A stretch of DNA of 64,000 nt from positions 1,530,704 through 1,594,703 of the forward strand of contig JAJHZJ010000336.1 of assembly GCA_023548195.1 (NCBI GenBank), written 5' to 3'. The notes beneath the pieces were generated by a model. The model did no database searches. It was given only the letters and a program-made list of their open reading frames with translations, and was not told where the DNA came from. Position 1 is the stretch's first letter; each line of letters starts with the position of its first letter. Source of the DNA: Bettongia penicillata ogilbyi (lineage: Eukaryota; Chordata; Mammalia; Diprotodontia; Potoroidae). Of the stretch, positions 35,808 to 64,000 are shown in pieces. A program made the position numbers and the translations under genes.

Positions 35808-35945
35808 AATTCATGCAAGTCCACAAACAGTTTTTGAGTCTTACCATTTGCAAGACAGTATGGTAGGTGTTGAGGATATAAAGATAAAAAATGCACTTGC
35901 TCTGACCTCAAGGAGCCTATATTCTATTCAGGAGATAGGAAAATG
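35808..35945 (-). mobile_element. L2 3' end fragment
   Basis: attcatgcaagtccacaaac, tatggtaggtgttgaggata and acctcaaggagcctatattc are a reversed L2 end. Confidence 0.5.
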
Positions 35946-35969
35946 GGTTTAAATTTCCTCTATTTTACT

Positions 35970-36190
35970 CGAAAATTGCCAGCTGTGGAGTCAGAAGGAC
36001 CTAAGTTCAAATGTGACATCAGACACTGTGTGAACCTTAGGCAAGTCTCTTAACCCTATTTACCTCAGTTTCTTCATCTGTAAAATGAGTTGGAGAAGAA
36101 AATGGCAAACCACTCCATTATCTTTGGCAAGAACAACTCAAATGGGGTCACAGAGAGTCGGACAGAGCTGAAACAACGCAAGAACAACAC
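35970..36190 (+). mobile_element. SINE with RTE-like tail
   Basis: gtggagtcagaaggacctaa, gtttcttcatctgtaaaatg, gagaagaaaatggcaaacca, gggtcacagagagtcggaca. Confidence 0.8.
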
Positions 36191-36739
36191 TAAATTTCTC
36201 TTTAAGGAGATTTTGTATCCCCAGATCTCCCACAGAAGTGAGTTTCTAATGGTACCATCAGTGTATTTCAAGCGCCAAAGTGTTGGTTGGCTTAATATTT
36301 TTGGAAAATGCTTCCCTAATTCGTTTCCTCTGGTCTGGCACTGACCTGCCTGTACAAGCTTCTCCCTCCCTCCTCCCCAACCCTATGCCCTGTGGTACCA
36401 TGTTCTCAAAAATCTAAAAGAAAAAAGACTATGCAGCAATCGGTGATCACCCAGACTGAGGATAGTCAGGCATCATCATTGGGTGTGACCGCATCTTTTT
36501 GAAATAACCTTTGCCTCTGGTATTATCACTTTCAGTGAACCCACTTAATCTGCTCTATGCTATTGGACTGCCACTCAAAAGTTAATGAACTTGAATTTTA
36601 TCTTAAATGATAATGTCAGAGTTGGAAAGGACTTCAGCAGCCACATAATCCAACCTATACCTGAAAAAAAAATTCTCTCAACAACATTTCTGGCAAGCAG
36701 TCATCCAACCTTTATTTGATGACCTCCCAAGAGAGGAGC

Positions 36740-36960
36740 ATCTAGGTGGTTCAGTGGATAAAGTGCCAGATCTAGAGTCAGGAAGACCTGAGTTCAAATT
36801 CTACCTTTGATATGACTGGGCAAATCACTTGACCTCTCTGAATCTCAGTTTCCTCATCTGTAAAATAGAGATAATAGCACCTACTTCACAAAGTTGTTGT
36901 GAACATCAAATGAGAAAATGGAAAGCATTTTACAAACCTTAAATGACATTATTATTATTC
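36740..36960 (+). mobile_element. SINE with L2/MIR-like tail
   Basis: gcatctaggtggttcagtgg, cagatctagagtcaggaag, ctcagtttcctcatctgtaa and aatagcacctacttcacaaa. Confidence 0.8.
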
Positions 36961-36964
36961 AGTC

Positions 36965-37130
36965 CTATATTGTTTGACATATATTATATGTGTATATACA
37001 TATATACACATATGTATATTGCACATATGTATACATATTTACATGTAGTGTGCATACATATACACACCTATGTATTATAAATATAGACACGTAGATACAC
37101 ACAATTACAGACATAGAGACACATATATGT
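36965..37130. repeat. TA/CATA-rich simple repeat
   Basis: Low-complexity tatatg/catata words. Confidence 0.8.
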
Positions 37131-37529
37131 TCAGGGAACCGATTAAGTCTTCAGTATGAGCATTTACATCTTAGAAATAAGCAAATGCTACAAATCAGGG
37201 CTTGATCTGTTGTTTTCTTGATTGTCTACGCAGAAGAAAGTGACGGAGAAATGCAAATGATGCAGATCAAACTTAAAAGTCTGTTGTGTGTTCGTTTGGT
37301 TTTGGTTTTTTCCAGAGAACTGGTTGTTAAAAACATTTGCCAGGACACATCTGTATATATTGTTCTTTGGTTTTAAAATTTAGCAATGTAGAGATCATGG
37401 AGGAATGGAAATTGTACAAAAGACGCACATCCTTTGTAAGCCTTTAGCAAAAAATAGAGACGTTTATTCCCAAAAATAAAGACTAAAATATATAGATTCC
37501 CCACCTCTTCTGATTGTTAGGAGTCATAG

Positions 37530-37790
37530 GAACAAAATTACATTTATATAGCCCTTTAAGGTCTGCAAAGTTTCTTTAGATATATTATCTCACTTGGTCT
37601 TCATGACATCCCTATCAGGTAAGGTACTCAACTCCGTCTTACAAAAGAAAAAAATGAGCCTCAGAGAGGTTGAATTACTTGCTTGTGGCCAGACAGTCAG
37701 TAAACATCAGAGGCTAGAGCTGGTCTCTGCTTTCTCCTGATTTCGAGTCTGTAGTGCTGATCCACCATTCCATGCTACCTCTCTGCTTCT
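37530..37790 (-). mobile_element. MIR/CORE-type SINE
   Basis: ttatctcacttggtcttcat, gagcctcagagaggttga, cttgctcgtggcc-like block, tgatccaccattccatgct. Confidence 0.6.
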
Positions 37791-37859
37791 ATCTAATAAA
37801 CCATCTAATAAGATGGCTTAATATCCAATTGACACTCCCCAATTGTCCCTGTATTTTTA

Positions 37860-38082
37860 TTCTTTTTGTGCAGTCATTTCAGTTGTGTCTAAGATAGGGG
37901 AGTTTGTCATTTCCTTCTCCAACTCATTCTACAGATGAGGAAATCGAGGCAAATAGGATTAAGTGACTTGCTCAAGGTCATTCAGCTAGGAAGTATCTGA
38001 GAATGGATTTGAACTCACCAAGATGAGTCTTCCTGACTCCAAGTCTGGCATTCTGGCTACTGCACCACCTAGTTGTCCCTTA
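37860..38082 (-). mobile_element. SINE with RTE-like tail, internal deletion
   Basis: cagtcatttcagttgtgtct is followed directly by gtttgtcatttccttctcca, so part of the tail is missing. It ends gcaccacctagttgtccc. Confidence 0.75.
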
Positions 38083-38329
38083 TCTTCACATTGGAGATCA
38101 ATTAACAGGGCAGTTTTTATAGTGATTTACCTAAAAAAGATTTTATTTTCACAAAACAGAAAATGAACGCCCTTGCAAATACACCCAAATAATTGTACTG
38201 ATATTTTTATGTTATAAGGAAATGTTCCTGGATATTTCCAAATCTTAAAAGCATACCTTACGTATAAAACATATCTGCCTCATAAGAAATAGCTATAGAA
38301 CTACTTAACAGCATTACTGTTTCTAATGA

Positions 38330-38510
38330 AAATAACAATAATTGTAGCTCATTTTATATAACACTTTAAAAGTTTACAAAGCACTTTGGCTGTAGGCAAT
38401 TCAAGTATTTCTACCCTTGTTTTGTAAATAAGGAAACTGAGGCTCAGATGGGTAAATGACTTGACCAGATCTCATAGTTAGTAAAGGAAAGAGGTGGTAC
38501 TTCAAATTTA
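38330..38510 (-). mobile_element. MIR-like SINE
   Basis: aagtttacaaagcactttgg, aataaggaaactgaggctca, gatgggtaaatgacttgacc. Confidence 0.6.
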
Positions 38511-39111
38511 GGGTTTTTTTTAATTCCAAGTAATGCTGAATTAGACTATCCTGATGGAACTGGAATATATGTTCTTGAATCTGCGGAAAAGGCTCATTCT
38601 TTCATCCTGGTGTGTTTCAGAATATGATTTCGAAGGTCTGCTTAAAAATAGTTGTTTTGAAACAGCACCTTATAAAAATGTGAGCAATGGCCTCTCCCAT
38701 GGAATGAGAGGGGAGTTAGGGAGAAGGGAAGGTGCATTATTCTCAAGCCTTGAATCCAGAGTCACAGACAATCTTCCAAAAATCCATAAGATTCCAAAGT
38801 TAGACCTAAGAAAAGCTATGGAAATATGACATAGTCTATAGGTTCAATGACCACATATCCCTGAATTTGAACATGGAGGGAGAGAGTGGAGAATTTCAAT
38901 TGCAAATCTTCTACTCAGCTGCCTCTATACCCAATGTTATGGGTGTTGATCAGAAATTGACTGGTTCAGCTTCTTGGAAGACACATATGCTTCCCACAAT
39001 CTCACCCTTGACATGTCTCGGAAATTCCAATACTGTGGCAAATAGTGAGTAAAGACAGACATTGGAGTGTAAAGAGTAAAAGGTTAGCCTTAAAGTCAGT
39101 AAGATATGGGT

Positions 39112-39120
39112 ACACACACA

Positions 39121-39158
<38 letters not shown>
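39112..39158. repeat. (AC)n microsatellite
   Basis: Dinucleotide run with one AAAC interruption. Confidence 0.95.
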
Positions 39159-39161
<3 letters not shown>

Positions 39162-40243
39162 CTTCTCCAAAAAGTATCATTTGGGACTTAATAAATAAGT
39201 TCCTCTTCTGACACTATCTGTATGACCTCAAGCAAGTAGCATAACTTCTTTGCAACTCAGTTTCCTCATCTGTAAAATGAGGACATTGTACTAAATAGTC
39301 TCCTAATGTTCTTTCCAACCTGAAGGAGGGACCCTAGGGATTTTTCTCAGATACATTGAAGTTAAGTGCCTTCCTCGCCCAAGGTCCTATAGACATGGGT
39401 ACACCCCCATAACTCTTTTCACTATATCCAGAGTCCTCCATTTTGTGACATCATTCCACAGAATAGAAAATAATCACATTGTTTGCCCCCAACAGCCTCT
39501 AAGGGCAATGAAATGCTTATCTCTGGAAAACAGCCACTAATGCATAGCTAAAGGTCAGTTTATTAAAGAAGGGGCCTCAATTAGTGCTCACGTGAAGGAT
39601 TCTAGGAAAGGTGTTAAGTTCCATATAAGTTTGCATAGTATAAATTATACATGATATTACTGGAAATCAGTTCAAGTCACAAGTCAAGGATGGCCTTTTA
39701 ATTAGACTGGAATCAATGACTCTGTTTATTGAACTCCTCCTCTTGGCCCTGGGATACGTACTTTCTGTGGCATTTCAGATTCAGCCAAAATTCATTGTGT
39801 GGTGCCTGCTTCCCAGCCTGCAGCTAGACTTCTCTGAGAAATCATGATGAGGAGAGGTGGTGCAGTTAACTAGCCAGCCTTTGCCTTTCTACAGGCTAAA
39901 TGGAATTCTTCTGATGACTGTTTTTCCATGCGCCTGGTTTTCGATGAAGAAGGGTAAGAGATTGAGCCAAGGATTCTTCTAAGGAAAGGGCTCCGGCAAA
40001 GGAGTATATTCCATGGTGCAAGAGTCAAGATAGACACTGAACTGAATAAGGGAGAATATTGTAGAATCATGGAATCTTGGGATTGAAAGGAACCTTAGAG
40101 GTCTGTCCAAATCCTACTCAAAGCATTGAGAAATCTGTCCTGAACCTCCCCAGCATGCTGGGTGATTTAACATCCTCTTGATTACCTCCAGTAACAAATG
40201 ATACCTGTCTTCCACAGAGCATCCCTTCTCCTGGTTAAACATA

Positions 40244-40520
40244 ATAATGCTGCTGTTCAGTTGTTTCAGTCATGTCCAACTTTTCATAACCCCATTTTGG
40301 GGGGGTGGAGTTTGTTGGCAAAGACACTGGAATGGTTTGCCATTTCCTTCTCCAGTTCATTTTACAGATGAGAAAACTGAGGCAAACAGGGAGAGTTAAG
40401 TTACTTGCCCAAGATCACATAGCTAATAAGTGTCTGAAGCCAGATTTGAATTCAGGAAGATGAGTCTTTCTGACTTCAGTCAGGGCTCAGCACTCTATCC
40501 ACCAAGCCCTCTAGGTAACC
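40244..40520 (-). mobile_element. SINE with RTE-like tail, inserted in CR1/L3
   Basis: tgctgttcagttgtttcagt, catgtccaacttttcataa, ggcaaagacactggaatggt, gaggcaaacagggagag, ctctatccaccaagccctct. Confidence 0.85.
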
Positions 40521-40524
40521 ATAA

Positions 40525-40790
40525 ATACAATAATAGCTAGTATTTAGATTGTATGTTCCAGGTTGCCAAGCACTTTACAAATATTATCTCACTTTATCCT
40601 CACAATAACCCACAAATACCCACACAGCCCTTTGAGGTAGGTGCTGTTATTATCTCCATTTTACAGATGAGCAAACTGAGGCAAATGGAAATTAAATGAC
40701 TTGCCCAGTGTCACACAGCTATTGGAACTCAGGTCATCCTGGCTCCAGGTCCAGCGCTCTAAGTCACTAGCTGCAATTCTTTCAACCGAT
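40525..40790 (-). mobile_element. CORE-SINE, inserted in CR1/L3
   Basis: caagcactttacaaatatta, tatctccattttacagatga, gacttgcccagtgtcacaca, ctggctccaggtccagcgct. Confidence 0.75.
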
Positions 40791-42114
40791 CTCATATAAC
40801 ATGATCTTGAGTTCTCTTGCCTCGCTCATTGCCCTCCATTCTACACTCTTCCTTGTCAATGAGTCTTTTAAAATGTGTTACCCTAAAGTGAAACCTGTCA
40901 TTCCAGCTGGGTTCTGATAAGGACAGAGTACAACAGAATTAGCCCCTCTGTTGTTCCCTTCAGACGCTATCAATGCCAGCTCTTTTCGACAAGCCACTGC
41001 TGACATGCTGAGCTCACATTCCCCTAAAGCACCCAAAGTTGGCTCTTTCGTTTATTTTTTCATATGAACTGCCTTTTGGTCATGCGTCTCCTGTCTTATA
41101 CTTTTGCAGGTTGTTGCTATTTTTTACCCTAAATCCAGGACTATGCCTTTATTTGTTGTTTCATCTTTCTATCTTCAGTCCACCATTTCAGCCTGTTGAT
41201 CTCTTTCTAGATGCCAGTTCTGTCATTCGTTTAGTTAGTACTTGTCTAGGCTTCTTACCCTCCCAGAATGGATCAGCATGCCAGCTATGGGCCTTCATCC
41301 AAGAGGACAGGAAGAAGGTGGCTAGATGCCTGTGACATTCACTGGAGAACTCTCTCCTTAATCAACACTCTGGATCCAGTCAACTAATCAGTCCCAAACC
41401 CACTTTACTATATTCAGTTTATGTCTCATATTTCCTACAAGGAAACCATGTGAGACTTCCTTAGATGTCTTCCTAAAACTGAGATTTAATACTTTCAAAG
41501 CATTTCTACAACCTACCCATCTAGTAACCTTATCAAAACAGTTAAAGAGCTTATTATGACATGATTTATTCTTAATGAATTTAAGCTAATTATTTGAGAT
41601 CATTTAATTAAGTGCTGAAAAACCACCCCTTTGATAATCTGTTCTAGAATTTTCCCAGAAATCAATATCAAACCTGCTGCCCTATAGTATGAAGTACAAA
41701 GATTCTTAGCTTTTTTGGAAAATGAGGCAACTCCCATGAGACTTTTTCTCTCACTCACCATGATTCCTCAGAAATAACCAACAGAAGTTCAAGAATGATA
41801 TCCATATGTTCTTACAGTATTGTTAGACAGAATTCCTTCAGAGCAGGTGCCTTGAACAGTAAGGGTATCTGGGCTCTCTTTAAACACCTCCTTACTTATC
41901 TTGGGTGGCAATTCCTCGTTAACCATTTTTAATTTGTTTTTCTCAATCTGAATATATCAAACAGGTAACAAAATGCCATCTTTCAACCCTTGTTATGTAT
42001 GGATCTTATCTTTTCCTCAATCTTGTTTCTAACATAAATCATAGAATAATTTAACATAATTTATCCCTTTACATTTTATTTGCCTATTATTACAAAACTC
42101 AGTTCATACTAGGT

Positions 42115-42930
42115 TTTCTGACTCCAGAAACTATTGGGTATACAAAGACAAATAAGAGAGTCTCTGTCCTCAAGGAACTTGTGCTCTAGTAGGGGAGATA
42201 AAACTCCTTACAAAACCAGGTAGATGGTGATTAGTGCTCAGAAAGAGCACAAAAGTGCTGTGAGTGTTCACAAGCAAGGAGAGATCATGGTGGAGCAAAC
42301 GGAGCTGGAGATCAGAGAAGGCTCCATATAAGAAATAACATTTGATCTGGACTTGAAAGGTAGGTTTTCAACAAGTGCAGATGCATAGAGGATCTGGAGA
42401 GCAGCATTCTCTCCAGGTGGGAAAAGAACATCAATAAAGAGCTTTCCTCAAAGGGTGAGCAGAGGATGATGGGTTTGTCTGGATTTGTCATTTAACAGGA
42501 ATCTTTGAAAAGAAAGCGGCAGGAGGTAAGGCTGAGAGGGCAGGCAGTGGGAAGCCTGTATGTCAGACAAAAGTATTGAGACTTGACTCAGGGGGAAATG
42601 AAGAATTATTAAGTTTTTTTGAGGAGGGATATAATTAGAGATGAGCATTGAGCAGATTAACAGAATGTGCGGAAATAGACAAGAGTCACCCAGTAGGGTC
42701 GGGTATGGATGGGTTGTGACCTGCATTACTGGAAGGAATGCCCTCATCAATGAGATCACAGATCCAGCTGAGTAGTTGAGAAAATGGGATGAATTGGAGT
42801 TGGGAAGATACTGGAGGCAAAAAGACCATTTAGGAGGCTGCTATGGGGATTCAGATGAAAAATAATGAAGTTCTGATCTAAGCTGGTGCAGAGGGAATGA
42901 AAAGGAAGGGAAGGGTGAAAGAGATACTGT
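42115..42930 (-). mobile_element. L2-ended interspersed repeat
   Basis: ctcaaggaacttgtgctcta, gaaggctccatataag, gcagattaacagaatg and the ggaggctgctatggggattc series. Minus-strand frames of about 100 codons in it are not genes. Confidence 0.6.
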
Positions 42931-43329
42931 GGTGGTAAATAAAACTGGGCCATTAACTCTGAGTAATGAATCCTTGATCTCCATACTTTGGCTAAGTCCA
43001 CATATGACATTTTGAGCACTTGGGGCCAGCCAGTATTAATCATGGTCCATCTGAAAAAGGACCTCTGGGCGACCACTTTGAAGAGTATCTCTTATAGTCC
43101 TCCAAAGATTACCATAAAAATAATAAGCACTTCAAAGTGCCCCACTCCCTGAATGAAAACCTCTGGTCCAAAGGACAAGAATCCCAAGGATTATTATGCT
43201 GTGCTGTATTATTCTCATCTTATTGTACAACATGAATATCACCTTGGAATCCTATCAAGGCCCTAATCCTATCTTCTTTTCTAGGAATTGAACATGGTGG
43301 TTGAAAAGCCCTCATAATATGTCAGCCCA

Positions 43330-44230
43330 CAAGCATTTATTAAGTGTTTACTTTGTGCTATGAACTGTGCTACTTTGTGGGGGTAAAGGCAAAGCAAAAA
43401 CAGCCCTTGCCTTGGGGTTCACGTAGTTCAAGGAGTTCCCATTCTAATGGGGGGACAATGTGAAAACTACTAGCTAGACACAAGACATAGACAAGGTAAT
43501 CAGAGGGAATCTCCGAGGGAACGCATTAGTATAGAGGAGGACCAAGAAAAAGACCACCTCTTGAAAAAGGCGGGCCTTTCCCTGAGATCTGAGAGAGGTC
43601 ACATAAGGGAAATGGGGAGGGAGTACCTTCCAAGCATAAGTAACAACCAATGAAAATGTATAGAGTCGGGTGATGGAGAAACAGTAGTATCATAAAAGCT
43701 TTGTGATTCTCCTTTCTTCAAGGGATCCAGTATTATCCAAGCAACAAGCATTTCTAAAGTGCCTACTATGTGCCAAAGACAAAATAAAAATCAACCCTTT
43801 CCATGAAGGATCTTACTTTGGGAGTGGGGTGAGGGGAGGGAGGAAGGATACAACATACAATATATAAACAGGTAAATATAAATGCGATTATTTGAAGAAG
43901 GAAAAGTCACTAGCAACTTGGAGGTACAGGAAAGATTTCCCATGAGGGGTAGAATATTAACTAAACCTTGAAAGATGATAGAGATTCTAAGAGGAAGTGG
44001 GGAGGGAGTCATGCCAGGCATGGGGGAGGGTAGCCTGTACAAAATTAGAGAGATGGGGAAAGGAATTCTGAATTCAAGAAGCAAGTAGACCAGTTTGTCT
44101 GGAACATAGTATACAAGAAAGTGAATAATGTGAAATCAGCCTGAAGAGGTAGGTGGGAGCCGGAGCGTTTTCACCACTTGTATAGGAGTTTGAGACTTAT
44201 GCTAGAAGCAGTAGGCAGCCTGTATCGGTT
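43330..44230 (-). mobile_element. Two L2-ended interspersed repeats side by side
   Basis: 43330-43690 (aagcatttattaagtgttta, ctttgtgctatgaactgtgc) and 43740-44230 (aagcatttctaaagtgccta, ctatgtgccaaagac, gccaggcatgggggaggg, gtctggaacatagtataca). They end about 65 bp before COL17A1 exon 2. Confidence 0.65.
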
Positions 44231-44304
44231 CTTGAGCAGGGGAGTAACAATTAAAGGATTGACTTTTTCCTGGTTTCTCTGTTTCTCTCTCAGGTGGCTA
44301 TGAT

Positions 44305-63717
<19,413 letters not shown>

Positions 63718-64000
63718 GTAGGAGAGATCATCTTTCATGCCTATTCCCTGGTAGAGTGGTCTACAATAGAGAGGAGGAGTACTTGACCATAAGGGACTAG
63801 ATAATGACCCTCATAGTCTTTGAACACTCTGAAAATGACCAGAATTTTTTAAATAGTTACTTGAACAAAGACATAGATTTAAACGAAGATTGCTCCGGAG
63901 ATCCCAGAGTTAAGCCTGGGGGAAAGGGGTGATGGGATAGCAGAGAGAACATGGTCTACTCTATGACTCTTCAGAGGGACCACCTGACAACCCTCCCATA

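Larger units (their letters stand above)
40060..42010 (-). mobile_element. CR1/L3-type LINE, split by SINEs
   Basis: The 3' end complement is at 40060 (gtagaatcatggaatcttgg, aaccttagaggtctg). The body resumes at 40795 with cattccagctgggttctgat, ccaccatttcagcctg, gccttcatccaagaggaca, gataatctgttctagaattt and tccttacttatcttgggtgg, all collinear with my memory of mammalian CR1/L3 copies. Two SINEs (40244-40520, 40525-40790) interrupt it. No intact RT frame. Confidence 0.65.

Noticed and set aside
42448..43076. Minus-strand frames of 103 and 106 codons
   Set aside because: Inside an L2-ended interspersed repeat.

Overview
This window is vertebrate genomic DNA, almost certainly marsupial. It is AT-rich and CpG-poor, and dense with tRNA/CORE-headed SINEs carrying the marsupial-style opening (gctaggtgg.gcagtggatagag), RTE-like SINE tails, L2 and CR1/L3 LINE remains, and degenerate L1 fragments. 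The exact species cannot be read from the sequence.

The one protein-coding gene I can support is COL17A1 (collagen XVII alpha 1 chain, BP180/BPAG2), on the + strand, 5' part only. Fifteen consecutive coding or start exons lie between 44294 and 63717. They give about 422 residues of the cytoplasmic N-terminal domain and stop just before the exon expected to encode the transmembrane segment. A promoter-like GC box plus TATA-like motif at 34064-34077, followed by a strong donor at 34177, is my best candidate for the promoter and untranslated exon 1. Every splice junction is phase 1, so each internal coding exon is a multiple of 3. Exons 11-13 are a tandem exon duplication encoding V(F/Y)GV modules. 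The start exon uses a GC donor, exon 14 has a CAGCAG tandem acceptor, and exon 16 has a (TG)10 tract directly before its acceptor.

Layout: 1-34 kb is repeat-rich intergenic sequence upstream of the gene. It holds a minus-strand L1 with target duplications, a full-length retroposed 7SL RNA pseudogene at 3.5-3.8 kb, a 115-bp tandem array near 9 kb, a solo-LTR-like element at 11.4-12.0 kb, a nested L2 at 21-23 kb and a small CpG-enriched segment at 24.6 kb. 34-44 kb is the inferred first intron, with an exact 40-bp tandem duplication and a CR1/L3 LINE. 44-64 kb is the exon series with short introns. A 270-bp homopurine tract follows exon 8. Intron 4 contains an unexplained minus-strand exon-like block with a cysteine pattern resembling fibulin-type anaphylatoxin modules.

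The gene product is a hemidesmosomal transmembrane collagen of basal keratinocytes. Its cytoplasmic part, seen here, contacts plectin, BP230 and integrin beta-4 (family knowledge). Most other open frames of 60-130 codons look like chance, repeat or antisense frames. I see no CRISPR array, operon or novel multi-gene system. Repeat family names are from memory of consensus sequences, and repeat boundaries are approximate unless a target duplication is quoted.
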